Part shown: positions 15,001-21,016 of the stretch, one piece after another
Numbering within the stretch: position 1 is the stretch's first letter
Layout of the letters: each line of letters opens with the position of its first letter
Assembly (NCBI GenBank): GCA_031261915.1
Contig: JAISIT010000051.1
Coordinates: 1 to 47,281 of the forward strand
DNA length: 47,281 nucleotides
Origin: Candidatus Methanoflexus mossambicus
Lineage (GTDB): Archaea > Methanobacteriota > Methanobacteria > Methanobacteriales > Methanobacteriaceae
Direction: 5' to 3'
Translations under genes and position numbers: made by a program
Notes under the pieces: model-generated
What the model was told of the DNA's origin: nothing
What the model saw: the letters and a program-made list of their open reading frames with translations, nothing else
Databases searched by the model: none

Positions 15001-16256
15001 GCACCACCACAATACCCATAAGTAAAACCATTAGACCTAACATAATTATTAGCAAAAGAAGAATTAATAATAAGTAAATTAGCAGCATTATTAGAAATAA
15101 CACCACTAAAACCGATTATACTTCCAGCAGAAACATTAATATAATTATTACTAAAATTACAACCAATAATAGTTAAATTATCCCTATAATTACAAATAAT
15201 CGCATTAGAACCAAAATTATTAACAAAAGAAGAATTTATAATTTTAAAATTATAACCATAATTATCAATAGCTGAACCACCACTCACTGTTGTGACGAAA
15301 TTAACAAAACTAGAATTAATAATATTCAAATTATCACCAGAATTACTAATCCCCCTAAGAGTATTATTATGTCCCAAACTAGTAAAATCAGAATCAATTA
15401 TAGTAAAATTAACACCCCTATTAACAATAACCTCATTGCTTATATCATCCATAGCAACCTTAAAACTACAATTTATAATACTAAAATTAACACCCATAGG
15501 GTTTAAAATAGTACCAGTAGAACCATCCTGAGGACCTCTATGACAAGAATTATTAATAAAACTTGAATTTATAATACCGAAATTATCACCAAATGCATTA
15601 CAAATAGCACTAGCACCATTACCAGTTGCAGAATTATTAACAAAATAAGAATTTATAATCATGAAATTGTAGCCAATTTCATTATAAATAGCACCACCAT
15701 CACCCATACTAGATAAATTACCAGCAGAATTATTAACAAAATAAGAATTAATTATTTTAGTATTATTAGCCCAATTATAAATAGCACCAGCATGATTAAT
15801 ATTAGAACTAATAGTAGTATGAACATTAGTATTATTAATAAAATTACAATTAATAATATTCAAATTATCAGCATAATTACAAATAGCCGCACCATCTCTT
15901 TTAGCACCATTAATAAAACTTATATTCTCAATTGTAATCCTAGAACCACGAGATATATTTAATATTCCATTTAAACCCCTAGCATCAATAATTGTATTTT
16001 CGCGACTCGCCCCTATCATAGTTAAATTTTTACTAAAAATCAAATTAGTGTTATTAGCCCCAGAATAAACACCATCAGACAAATGAATTGTTCCACCTGT
16101 AGAATCAAGTTGATCATAAGCTCCCTTAATTCCACCACTAGTAGTATTTGTTATACTCACATCACTTGCTGCTGATACACTTGAAACCATCAGCAGTGCT
16201 AAAAATACAAACACAAATATACCTAAAATACCTAAAATTCTATTTGTTTTAACCAT
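1..16256 (-). CDS. Giant adhesin-like surface protein, 3' end beyond window
   Basis: Starts at the ATG at 16,254-16,256 with an AAAGGTG ribosome binding site 5-6 bases upstream; the frame stays open to base 1, giving at least 5,418 codons without the C-terminus. Residues 1-31 form a signal peptide (Lys/Arg, long hydrophobic core, VSA-ASD cleavage site), so it is exported. The body is mostly repeats of the form INSSFINNS...GGAIYN, typical of Chlamydia Pmp-like right-handed beta-helices in methanogen adhesin-like proteins; I judge roughly a hundred turns by eye. Six recurrent modules interrupt the helices (GVFVNSSK...HIAG...GEFGSPIFD) at about 13,050-12,770, 11,730-11,440, 9,945-9,655, 8,040-7,745, 4,530-4,245 and 545-260. 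Four are preceded by an Ig-like domain, two by an NW(W/Y)G-type linker. Asn-X-Ser/Thr sequons are abundant. The likely role is attachment to other cells or surfaces. The membrane or wall anchor would lie outside the window. Confidence 0.9.
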   Translation of the reverse strand, partial: MVKTNRILGILGIFVFVFLALLMVSSVSAASDVSITNTTSGGIKGAYDQLDSTGGTIHLSDGVYSGANNTNLIFSKNLTMIGASRENTIIDARGLNGILNISRGSRITIENISFINGAKRDGAAICNYADNLNIINCNFINNTNVHTTISSNINHAGAIYNWANNTKIINSYFVNNSAGNLSSMGDGGAIYNEIGYNFMIINSYFVNNSATGNGASAICNAFGDNFGIINSSFINNSCHRGPQDGSTGTILNPMGVNFSIINCSFKVAMDDISNEVIVNRGVNFTIIDSDFTSLGHNNTLRGISNSGDNLNIINSSFVNFVTTVSGGSAIDNYGYNFKIINSSFVNNFGSNAIICNYRDNLTIIGCNFSNNYINVSAGSIIGFSGVISNNAANLLIINSSFANNYVRSNGFTYGYCGGAIFNTGVNFNVSYSSFVNNSALYNVSCGGAIFNTGNNFSVSDSVFISNVANNSFTSYGRGAIYTKGNNSKIINSNFTNNYASSGGAIFYDGDSNSANFSVVGCSFVNNYASNGGAILVEDLINFTVINSSFVNNSAGGVGGAVANYNGVNFSFIACSFVNNTGNKTVNTFFNSNITNSSFENCNFITNASGVMFYNNGCNTFIINSNFTNGNIYNYGNNIFVSNSTFIFSIFYALGDNNSTLLNSNFINRSAFNIHSDNSFISNCVVINGSLLNVDGDNSSIVNCSFSNYRSTDLVFEASYGVNITINDCSFINVTNGLELYNTKNTRILNSNFINIYSTYANAVPHGTAIWLYNKVVGVDVVNCSFINVSTNSSNTNYHGTIYLDSGCNISIINSTFINNSILDPNQYGEDIHSGGVVYIESKSNASIMNSIFINSSILSNSEYRGKYNYGGVVYIGSNSNVGIMNSSFINTSVFSIHETAYGGAIFNNGNLTLINSSFINNSLIYTGGYEVYNISYGGAIFNNGSLFLSKNIMNGNSAKYGNVIYNNGSIGVLNGSFINDTFNTLSLHPVTLFINLTDDMGNTITGGNVSFFVDGLLIGNATVNEGIAKLNYNPSSAGTFILSLDYSGNNGFDLNVRNGTLIVEEYVPPNYSSGIFVNSSKNDGSFSGNSWENATQSLAAALEIIVNNDLANVVVHIAGNANKYIGSGNNVNLTLDSNFDNITLSGEFGSPIFDGERSKNPNIQAMLTINANNVKITNITFINGNNYLNYMGGAIYNMGNNCSVVNCSFVNNSIRNYYGEGGAIRNTGQNFTLSCSEFIFNGASMYGGAVYNSADGFSVVNCSFYNDSAYYGGAISNSGSGFIVNCSFLNNTVISNSGGAVYNTGSNLSIINSTFIRNNASTSSSHGGAIYNSAGNCSVVSSTFINNSASNGNGGAILNDVRGNMNVVGSSFVNNSAKGYGGVINNNGNLSLSNNVMYGANKAAHGKLIYNNGSIGVLSLVYLNNATFYGYVGLNSLLIASLTDDMGNLVSGGTVTFLLDGVSLGTATVYDGITNLTYTPSSTGTFILSGNYSGHNGFDIDVRNGPLVVGDYVSPDYSFGVFVNSSKIDGAFDGSNWNNAVQSLSDVLNIIVRNGLTNVVVHIAGDLSTMAKNYTGSNRNRNLNLNHSFDNITLLGEFGSPVFDSEGSSLILNIDANNVTIRNMVFQHVWYSYGAIYNKGRDLSIFNCSFINNRATSNGGAIYDSGVNLKIFNCSFVDNSAIYSSSSSSAYGGAIYMGSNCSVVNSIFVNNYADMGGAFYVSGDNCILVNSSFVGHYAKVGGVIYDRYGDNFRVVNCSFVGNHANSDDGGVIYNRDCNNFSVVNCSFVDNYAKNNEGGVIYNTGSMFSVVGSSFVNNSVASTAGAIFAGGSNANVMDCSFVNNSVTGNGGVIFVSSGGDNLRIINSSFVNNSANDMGGAVYTSSSGGNYLTIINSSFIHNVAVNEGGAIKTNAKNALITNSTFKDNGYASESTMNTFVGGAICNAGINSNITYNRFVNNSAANSKAIYSVGSGSNLNSNWYGSNDITGMVSGLDYVLNDYFVVLVSYSPSNNYLNSTDDNIAVDVDSYSLIYYFALNTSTSTNILNNTVSNLPAFNISIVLSNGSIIIMPVHDSYYITDPVTIPKGDSAYIRVLADNEDLKLLLGMSAPDYSNGVFVNSSKTDGAFDGSSWENAVCNLSAALNVILGNSLTNVVVHIAGDVYTLAHNYTGVANTGLTLDSRFNNITLSGEFGSPIFDGKRSNLILNITANNVTIKNILFKNGKTTSYGGAIYNSGDDFSVVNSSFVNNSAYAGGAINNRGNNFCLANSSFINNHAEANANMAYGGGAVQNTGMNGSIIGSEFVNNSANSYGGAVHNNGGKTFHISDSTFVNNYGGNVDGGAVYNNGSNCIVLNSSFVNNSVTKCGGAVFNHGVNFSVVNSSFVNNSAIGDSGGAISNWVGDNLIVANCNFVNNSAKNVYWGGAIYNSAGNNFRVMNSTFVNNFAFEYAGSIYNNNGINFNIINSSFVNNTANSNGGGIYNTGANFNIINSSFEDNSASSGGAIYNNGINLNIINNSFINNIALVGGGIYNSGAGLRVSNSSFDNNSAVASRTRATGAGSGGAIYNSGAVDTKIDNSSFSNNSAIAGGAIYNGEDSDLDIHSNSFVDNSVSGENSGIVYNAGNLSLSKNTMVDNEASTGKTIYNDGNIGVLNLTYSQDSSIPVLAGNDVTLLATLTDDMGNDITGGTVSFHVEGVPVGSDSIVNGQATYVYTTDETGVFEISGGYAKSEGFTTNIVPDELPVVDYTHGVYVNSSKTDGMFTGDNWTNAVCNLTHALEIFNQFQGNISDRIIHIAGSGIGGAKDYTGIDSNINLTISISNIIIQGEFGSPVFNGENKDIHIFRLSGYNMQLKNITLINSNFTGSYAGGAIYSSSRNLTIDGCIFANNSASGDTGAGGAIVYFNYDLHIINSIFINNSASFVNDAGKSTGIGGAIYTSDAQKVDIQNSTFIDNSAGRGGAIFAQRTILNITNSIFNHNFVDYNNVSDNRGGAIYTYNATSYLTDSNFINNYGYQGGSLYLYLNRSYIKNSNFTSNFATYFGGAINNNNAELEIKGSNFINNTNYPLIDGVFVNYDNGGPGNAIYTDSYSATIINTTFANNHGKGGALDSYNNLEVDSCIFLDNMGNSAGYAIDSSGGWLVVKNTIVKNNHQNFTLENRSYGAINGFMLSYANFTNCSFINNSAARGGAIALLRVNISNIDNCSFIDNFVVNAPESNSGSGGAIYCEKDSPYNEDKSFSRYLNIKNSIFVNNYNLNGVSYIGGGNGGAIYNEDLCLNITNCNFTNNSNINGGAIYTMGNNTIISNSIFVNNSVYINGGLGGAIYNSGDNFSVVNSSFTNHFINITGSAIWNNGDNTFIFNSTFNGSCNNPDFKSTTYSIPSISIYNAGDNFNFINCTCTDFNTTIHWQGNIILNEGNNTKIINSSFFNNENYNSIYNHAADVSVVNCSFVNDRISSSNSNNKCGGAIWNNGLNLNIRDSIFVNTYTFDDAGAAIHNVGGHNCSIVNCTFINNYAALAGSGIYNSYANELSVVNSTFIGNSNGNLGVIWNNGNNSKIVNSIVINSSSRQAVIYNDANNLTIINSSFINNSISGSGTNGGVINNNGGSGLMIINSSFINNSAKNGGYGAAIFNIGSDLMIINSSFNNNLAGSVGGAIYNTGANSGVFNSSFVNNSVNNYGGAIWNRGNNFKLVNSILINNSAVEWGGAFYTSSSGGLNFNIINSSFINNSAGGAGGAIYSNSNNSFISNSTFTGNTYIEGKDVNTFNGSAIYNAGNNLSLRNNKFIDNVGGIGTIYNSNNLSLSNNAMIGNTATLGQMIYNAGTIGVLNLTYMGNKTVNVKPGSSVVLNATLTDDMGNTVTGENITFFVNGTAIGNVTAIEGIATLNYNANTAGIVPVSGDYEGHNGFPINNLIGLLDINLDLTAGLFVNSSKTTGNFDGSDWDNAVCNLTAALSIIRDKSLNNTVIHIAGAGIGGAKNYTDIGVNINLELFINNITLSGEFGSPIFDAQGLSHMFKITASNVTIANITFINGKVVTNHDFHPSIHGGAISNSGNNLKIINSVFINNSVGDSYGTAIYNIGNNFLLINSSFSNNSWNWTGKSNIQDYRGGDSAIYNAYSSNFTVINSNFYNNSADIYNVNCSNFSIFNSNFDACNNGIPIFNLLVNKSITISNCSFINNRVNAEAVSIYNLNSSNCTIVNSKFINNSGSSIIHNEYGPNLHVINCSFSNLSNSGMADGNAIDNSYSPYLNVLNCSFNNISSTSLSTTIENSLSDNFTIRNSIFINCHQGQSGAIRNSGNNFNVFECVFVDNSVTSNYGGAIHTTGKNIRIIDSNFTNNSCSNSAWGGGAIYIEGSNGGSDNFIIENCIFVNNSAANGGAIYNDEGNNGSIINSTFSYNRANCSVSIDINPWMHASGGSAIANAGSAYNLSVVDCIFFNNTIRTGTSEGTIYNFINASCSIVNSSFVNNYGRYGGGVANHGNCSILNSSFLNNSVYNNGGAILNYGNLTIINPTLVNNSAGRGGSGGAIYNAADNFVLMNIEFINNSAKYGSGGGFNNVGDNVIVKNCTFINCSGSFGGGARNYGFNFRIMDCIFLNNSVTSYGGAFTNDGLDYDDSGNNCSIINCTFINNSATAGGAIYNGRNNNTDIMNCSFVNTHAVDVGGVIYNYYTNNFRVMNSSFLNSSAEDIGGVIYNQNSNYTSIMNCSFNESNAYNGGAIFNNCNYTSIINCSFVNTYADGGAGVIYNSGGNNLTIMESIFINNSVGFECSGGVIYAIGNNLKILYSVFINNSAETGSGGVMSNRGDDTLIMNSIFINNTAIKGGAILTSASGGVNLTIINSSFINNSANYGGGVFTNTNNTVILDSNFTGNTQAIGIDRTNSYIFSGNKIFDNDVGIQFVYTDTVIKDHTVLIEELKINNSGFKDNNYSFAISGINSSYTFIGNGFNDSYKGFLIFENGSGNILKDSQIHGLNVTAITFGVSSNKDGLNNVTLFNNLRAILVLGDNINIISSNIYDNTVAINLTSDAVSTHINFNRIVNNSVILNGMDIGGLGGIAGFGGIAGGLGGYAIYGADSNDNLTSNWWGQNLNITDFIEGNNYKLDDYFVLLLSYANISGDRIYIGKSDKEIMVLGDNSYYLYFNLALNTSTIDNILNETAKYLPNFNITLIFDNGTQESNDSEDDPNGDNNRTNDGNGVETSFVISLGNGGNNSYISPLTYTYDELLILSALGDNENISLTLNPYLDKDDIYSDGVYVNSSIEVSGDGRDWEHAFSNLKDALDCVIRNSLNDESDDPVVIHIAGDLSTLANNYTGDKNVALIFDSNLGNITLSGEFGSPIFDAQGSSYIFNIHAGADNIKIANMTFINGHTDGDGGAISNNANNLNIINSSFINNSANSSAGAYGGAIYNNNGTNFSVSNSSFINNSA

Positions 16257-16270
16257 ATAAACACCTTTTT

Positions 16271-17281
16271 TTATACCATATTTTCAAAAATTAATAAAAT
16301 ATAACTATTAGAGAAAAATTTACCATATACTTCTTTATTCTCAAAAATAGAACCATTAAACTTACCAGATAATAAAATATCATTAAAACCATTATTAAAA
16401 ACTAATTCAACATTAGAAACAATAGCATGATTAAAATCAAAACTATAAAAATCCCCACCAATATAAACAACAAGATTTAAACCATTACTATAAACACCAT
16501 TAGAATAATCACTAATCGCATTAGTTTCCATACCAGAAGCCAGCAACCCTATACCAAAACATCTAAATTCACATTTTTCAAAGGAATTACCAAGCCCATA
16601 AATATCATTAAGATTAGCAAAATAGCTATTAGTCACATTAGAATAGCTAACATTAATAACACATTTTCCATACAAAGAGTTATCAAACTTAGAATTACTA
16701 ACTTTAACACGAGAAGAACTATAAATAGCTCCACCACCAGAAGAATAAGCATAATTATTATTAAAACTAGAATTATTTATTATAAATATTATATCACAAT
16801 CATTAAAAATAGCTCCACCAAAATTTCCACTATTGTTTACAAAACGACAATCACTTATGTTTATATAATTATCCCCTTTACTTTCACCTGTAACAACTAA
16901 AGCACCACCACTTAAACTATCAAAATATGCATTTGAATTAACATTTGCAAATGTTATATTTACAAAATTATAGCTATTAGATGAATTTAATCTAAATATC
17001 TGACTTAAATTCCCAGCATCAATAATCGTCTTATCCGAAGATTCACCAATTACTGTAATATTCTTATCAAAGGAAAGATTTGTATTGTTTTCCCCAGAGT
17101 AAACTCCATTTTTTAAGTAAATCACACCCCCCGTATCCTCAAGTTGATTATAAACCCCATTAATACCACTTTCTGTAGTATTTGTTATATTCATATCACT
17201 TGCAGCATACCCTGTTGAAATCAACATTGTAGCCATAACCACCAACATAAACATACCTAAAATTCTATTTTTTGTTTTCAT
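16271..17281 (-). CDS. Small adhesin-like protein, collapsed paralogue of the giant adhesin
   Basis: This 336-residue protein starts with a signal peptide (KNRILGMFMLVVMATMLIS, cleavage near YAASD). Its N-terminal domain is closely similar to that of the giant adhesin (SDMNITNTT, GGVIYLKNGVYSGENNTNL, TIIDA). A short beta-helix region follows (CRFVNNSGNFGGAIFND and similar turns at about residues 145-215). Residues about 255-320 (YSNGVYSNG, LVVYIGGDF, DILLSGKFNGSIFE) resemble the seam module that separates beta-helix blocks in the giant, with most of its middle missing. The ribosome binding site is GAGGTG upstream of the ATG at 17,281. It ends 14 bases before the giant gene and probably shares its transcript. 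It has no visible C-terminal anchor. I see either a minimal secreted adhesin or a deletion derivative of a large one. Confidence 0.85.
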   Translation of the reverse strand: MKTKNRILGMFMLVVMATMLISTGYAASDMNITNTTESGINGVYNQLEDTGGVIYLKNGVYSGENNTNLSFDKNITVIGESSDKTIIDAGNLSQIFRLNSSNSYNFVNITFANVNSNAYFDSLSGGALVVTGESKGDNYINISDCRFVNNSGNFGGAIFNDCDIIFIINNSSFNNNYAYSSGGGAIYSSSRVKVSNSKFDNSLYGKCVINVSYSNVTNSYFANLNDIYGLGNSFEKCEFRCFGIGLLASGMETNAISDYSNGVYSNGLNLVVYIGGDFYSFDFNHAIVSNVELVFNNGFNDILLSGKFNGSIFENKEVYGKFFSNSYILLIFENMV

Positions 17282-17392
17282 AAATCAAACACCTCTATAT
17301 TTTATTTTAAAAGATCATATTCATTATTTAAAGCAATAAAATCAATTATTTAAATTATTATATCTATTATTTTTAAAAATAAAAATTAAATT

Positions 17393-17419
17393 ATAAGAAT
17401 AAAGAAACTTATTTCCGTT
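17393..17419 (-). promoter_or_regulatory. Conserved 27-bp element upstream of adhesin gene, copy 1
   Basis: A 27-base element, matching 26 of 27 bases with the copy at 17,746-17,772, lies 112 bases upstream of the 336-residue adhesin start. On the minus strand it begins AACGGAAATAAG and ends TTTATTCTTAT. Its conservation next to otherwise diverged, AT-rich DNA suggests a duplicated promoter or operator; the function is inferred. Confidence 0.4.
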
Positions 17420-17541
17420 TAGTAAATCAAATCAAAAAAAATAAATTATAATTTGAAAGTGACATTTAAACAAAAATTCTATTTTATAAGTTATTAAATC
17501 AATTAATAAAATTATTTAAAAAAAATCAAAACCATCTTAAC

Positions 17542-17718
17542 TTAAGTAAATAAAAACTTCGACTGTCTAATTGGAATATATGCTCCATCAATAACACCAT
17601 CTGTAGTACTTCTAATATTTGTATCACTTGAAGCAGACCCCTTTGAAATCAAAAATCTTCTTAAAACAATAAGCATAAACAAAGTCAAAACTTTTAAAAT
17701 TTTATTTTTCTCTTCCAT
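17542..17718 (-). pseudogene. Decayed N-terminal fragment of a third adhesin-like gene
   Basis: An open frame of 58 codons begins at the ATG at 17,716-17,718, with a good AAAGGTG site upstream. Its product (KNKILKVLTLFMLIVL, then SASSDTNIRSTTDGVIDGAY) is clearly homologous to the first 55 residues of both neighbouring adhesin-like proteins. The similarity stops around residue 48 and the frame ends shortly after. Two arginines sit inside the signal peptide core (LIVLRRFLIS), which should spoil export. The start and ribosome site are kept while the body is gone, so I read it as a gene remnant left by duplication and deletion in the adhesin array. Confidence 0.7.
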
Positions 17719-17745
17719 GAAATAACACCTTTAGTTTTTTAAAAT

Positions 17746-17772
17746 ATAAGAATAAAGAAACTTATTACCGTT
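17746..17772 (-). promoter_or_regulatory. Conserved 27-bp element upstream of adhesin remnant, copy 2
   Basis: This is the second copy of the element at 17,393-17,419, with one mismatch. It lies only 28 bases upstream of the start of the 58-codon adhesin remnant, so the spacing to the start codon differs by about 84 bases between the two copies. That difference argues either for a long leader on the downstream gene or for a deletion in this copy. Confidence 0.4.
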
Positions 17773-18204
17773 ATTTAAAATAAAATATAAAACTTAGAAT
17801 TCTAAGTTAACAAAAATTTTTAAATTATAAAAATAATTCTAATGAGAGAAAATGGATAAAATCTAAAGTTTAAAAAATGGCAAAAATATAAAGTTCGGAG
17901 GATTTTTTAGATTTTTAACCACAACTCTCAACTGATATAAACATATAAAAATCCAATAAATAAAATTGAATTATAGTGATTTACCAAATAAGAGGTTTTG
18001 ATATGGGAAGGAAAATAAATTAATGACTAATAAAATTTAGGCAAACCACTATATTATTTAAATAAATAAACTTTTATAATATAAAAATTTTAATATTTTT
18101 ATTTTTAAGAATAATAGATTATATTTGAAAATTCATTTTTCAATTTAGAAAATAAAATTTTCGTATATTATTTAAAAGATCTTGAATAGATTTATTATAG
18201 CTAT
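17773..18204. other. AT-rich intergenic stretch without recognisable gene
   Basis: No frame on either strand has a plausible start, ribosome binding site and coding character. Short frames such as the one starting at the ATG near 18,004 end within a few codons. I see no RNA gene. Confidence 0.6.
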
Positions 18205-18715
18205 TAAAAATTTAGGAAATAGGAAACTTATATCCTTATATATTGTATAATTAAAAAAAATTTTAGGACATGATAGTGTATACAATATACTAAAATTTAG
18301 GAATTAAGTAACCTATATCCGTATATACAATATAATAAAAAAATTTAGGAAATATGAAATTCATATCTCCGTATACAATATATAAACAATTTTAGGAAAT
18401 GGGTAACCTAATATTGTTGTATACAATATAATAACAAACGATTCAAAAATTTTAGTAAATAAAATAATAACAAACATTTAAAAATTTTAGTAAATAAAAA
18501 CTTAAGATCATATACAACAATATAAATTTTAGGAATCAGGTAACCCATAACCTTGTATACAATATAATTAAAAAAATATATAAAAACTTTAGGCAATAAA
18601 CCCATAATATCATATACAATATAAAAATATTCAAAAATTTTAGGAAGTAGGTAACCCATATCCTTGTATACAATATATTAAAAAAAATATTCAAAACCTA
18701 TAAGAAGATTTTAAA
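18205..18715. repeat. Array of about nine degenerate repeats around a GTATAC palindrome
   Basis: About nine diverged units of roughly 45-60 bases follow each other. The typical unit has TTTAGGAAATAGGTAACC, then ATATCCTTGTATACAATATA, then an A-rich stretch. The core TTGTATACAA is a perfect 10-base palindrome; cores or variants occur near 18,237, 18,280, 18,321, 18,367, 18,418, 18,511, 18,556, 18,610 and 18,665. Read on the minus strand, two or three neighbouring units keep one frame (MGYL(L/I)PKI...YIVY), but the frame breaks elsewhere and the composition is not gene-like, so I treat the array as non-coding. Iteron-like or operator-like arrays are possible functions; nothing in the sequence decides this. 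Confidence 0.7.
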
Positions 18716-19860
18716 TAGATATATTGTAGATGCCAAAAACATTCAATCCAAAAAATGTTTTCCATGACAATTAAAATTAATGAATAAATTTAATAAAAAT
18801 AATTATCACAAAATAATATTTTTCTTAAAAATAATATTATTTAGAAATAAAAACTTTTAACATAATTATATTGTAATTTATAATATATAAAGCTTATGTT
18901 TTTACCCCAATATAATGAAAAAATAAAACCAGATAAAAATAATTAAATAACTACATAAGCTATTAAAAAAAGTTTAATAAATAAATAAAACTTAAATAGA
19001 ATAAAATATAAAAAAATAATGAATTTAAATAATTTATTTAAAATTATAAAAATAAAAAATAAGTAATTTTAAATTCTTAAAATAATAAAACCATAATATA
19101 ACTAAATAAAATCTATAAATACATCTTAACTTATAAAAACAACTAATTAATTTACATTATAACTATAAATAAACAATTCTCTTAATTAATTAAAAATATA
19201 TCCTAAAATAAATAATATTTTAATTTTAATAGAAAATAATCATTAAAACAATTATAAAATAGCTAGCTATTGATTTAAACTAAATTTAATGAAAAATAAA
19301 AAGAAAGATATTATTTAATATAATATTATTATACAATCAAAAACCTAAGAAATAAAAGATCAAAATAATTTAAATAAAAAAATAAACCTAACCACATAGA
19401 AAAATAAAGAAAATTTTTAATATCACAAGTTTAATTTATTAAAAAAGAAAAAAAAGATATATAATACTAATTTCCAAATAAATTAATCCTAAAAAAAGAA
19501 TAAAAAGAAATTTAACAAAGTAAAAAAATGAAAAAGAAGCTATTAAAAAAAATTAAAAGAATTAAAATATTACAAGAAAATAATATTAAATATATTCAAA
19601 TAACAAGCTATTAAAAAAGCTAAAATTAAATTAAAAATAACATAAGATGATTTACAAAATATAACACCATTATTAACTATAATCATCTACTAATTAAATG
19701 AAAACCTTGATAAAATCATGAATTAAATAAGATATAAGTATTTTATCATAACAAAGAAGCTATTAGAATAGAATAATAGAAAATCACTAAATAATAAGTA
19801 AAAAAGAATATATCTAATATATTAGCATATTTTAAAAAAATAAAATAAACAAATAAAAAA
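18716..19860. other. 1.1 kb extremely AT-rich region without genes
   Basis: This stretch is almost entirely A and T, with only scattered G and C, and is full of stop codons in all frames. I find no convincing coding frame, RNA gene or phased repeat. It may be decayed sequence between the adhesin locus and the nuclease pseudogene. Confidence 0.6.
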
Positions 19861-19863
19861 ACA

Positions 19864-19982
19864 TGGCACTGTCAAACTGATCACATCAATATTAATTTCT
19901 TTAATAAATTAAGTAAAGTAAATTTTAAGAGATCTTAAGATATTTTTAGCTTACTCTAATCAGTGGAATTTAATAGTGTCAA
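19864..19982. mobile_element. Possible remnant of a small inverted-repeat transposon
   Basis: The left edge reads GGCACTGTCAAA and the right edge, on the opposite strand, TGACACTATTAAA. These form an imperfect inverted repeat about 115 bases apart with no coding capacity between. The element abuts the Rpn-family pseudogene. Length and ends would suit a MITE or a decayed insertion sequence, but I recognise no family and the match is imperfect. Confidence 0.25.
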
Positions 19983-19986
19983 AAGA

Positions 19987-20745
19987 TTATAATTTTTTAA
20001 TTTCATCAAACGTTAATCCCGTGATTTTAGAAATAAACTTTATATCCGAACCTTCTTTTTTAAGTTTTAAAGCAACATCATTTCTTGCTTCTTTTCTACC
20101 TTCTTCTTCTATTTCTTTTCTTTCTCTCTTTTTTTCGCTGTTTTCTGATAATTTATTTCTTAATTCATCAAAATATTCGATTAACATTTCTGGTGATATT
20201 AAGTATGATAACTTTCTTTCTTCTACCATTTTTATTGCCTCATTTTTTTCGTATAATATTTGTATTGTTTTTTTAGAAGTTTATTTGTGGAAAAATAATG
20301 CAAAATGATGTAATTTATTATTTAAAAGTTTATCTTTTAAGTTAGAAAACGAAGTTTTATGTAATCAATGAAATTGATTTAGGAAATCATTTATTTCCTT
20401 TATTTAAATCTATTATTTCTGTATTAAACAAGTTAGGTAGTTCTATTAGGTGTATTCTAAATTTATCAGTTAAAAAATTGATTATTTCGTCATCTCTGCT
20501 TATTTGGTAAGTTCCTTGGTAATTTTTATTTTTTTATCTTCGTAGCCAGCTATTATTATTTGTATTATCTCTGGAATTTCTTTATATCGTTTTCCTTCTT
20601 TTATGGAGTTTACTATTTCTGTTGATATGTAGAATGTAGTTCTTAATTCAAAATCATCAGTTTTTTCAATTTGTATTTCCATATTTATTTTAAAATTTTC
20701 TTCCACTGAAGATTTTATATTTAAAATACTTAAGTTTTCCTTTAA
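19987..20745 (-). pseudogene. Broken Rpn family PD-(D/E)XK nuclease / putative transposase
   Basis: Fragments in two frames of the minus strand line up with one protein of the Rpn (PDDEXK_2) family. The upstream part (20,500-20,745) holds INMEIQIEKTDDFELRTTFY, matching the family segment around the catalytic E-x-Q (N/IEIQ). The middle (about 20,387-20,520, shifted by one frame) gives FRIHLIELPNLF, the family's IHFIELP-type segment, then meets a TGA. The C-terminal part (19,987 to about 20,280) has a charged helix and ends KLKKEGSDIKFISKITGL, the characteristic tail with its small helix-turn-helix-like motif. At least one frameshift and one stop separate the pieces, and the N-terminal catalytic region is not recognisable. 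Intact relatives are mobile-element-like nucleases. Confidence 0.7.
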
Positions 20746-21003
20746 TCCTATCTACTTCTTGTCTTATAGACTTATTAATTATAATTTGATCAATTTTAGG
20801 ATAACTTTTATATTCATAATTATAAAAAGAAAAAAAATATTTAAAAAATCATAATCTGATAATATAATGATTTTCAAGATATGTGGAGATTATAATTTTT
20901 TGGTCGTGTTTCAAGGTTGGTTAAAAAATTATAAATATTGTGTAAAAACACACTTTTTAATCGCAAATAATCAAAATTTATTAAAATCTATTTTTGGAAC
21001 AAA
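20746..21003. other. Intergenic region downstream of the ehb operon, no gene
   Basis: AT-rich and without a coding frame I can support. It contains a small possible hairpin, TGTGTAAAAACACA, near 20,940 followed by CTTTTT on the plus strand. Its role, if any, is unclear. Confidence 0.4.
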
Positions 21004-21016
21004 ACCAAAAAAATAA
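21004..21016 (-). terminator. T-run just after ehbQ stop
   Basis: The minus strand reads ATTATTTTTTTGG directly after the ehbQ stop codon. A run of T residues without a needed hairpin is the usual archaeal transcription stop, and this is the end of the ehb gene row. Confidence 0.35.

Noticed and set aside
18408..18659. Minus-strand frame with repeated MGYLLPKI-like peptide
   Set aside because: It is produced by the degenerate DNA repeats; the periodic peptide fails in neighbouring units and there is no ribosome binding site.
20085..20308. Plus-strand hydrophobic frames opposite the Rpn fragment
   Set aside because: They are shadows of the charged minus-strand helix, whose tail motif is a recognised family feature.
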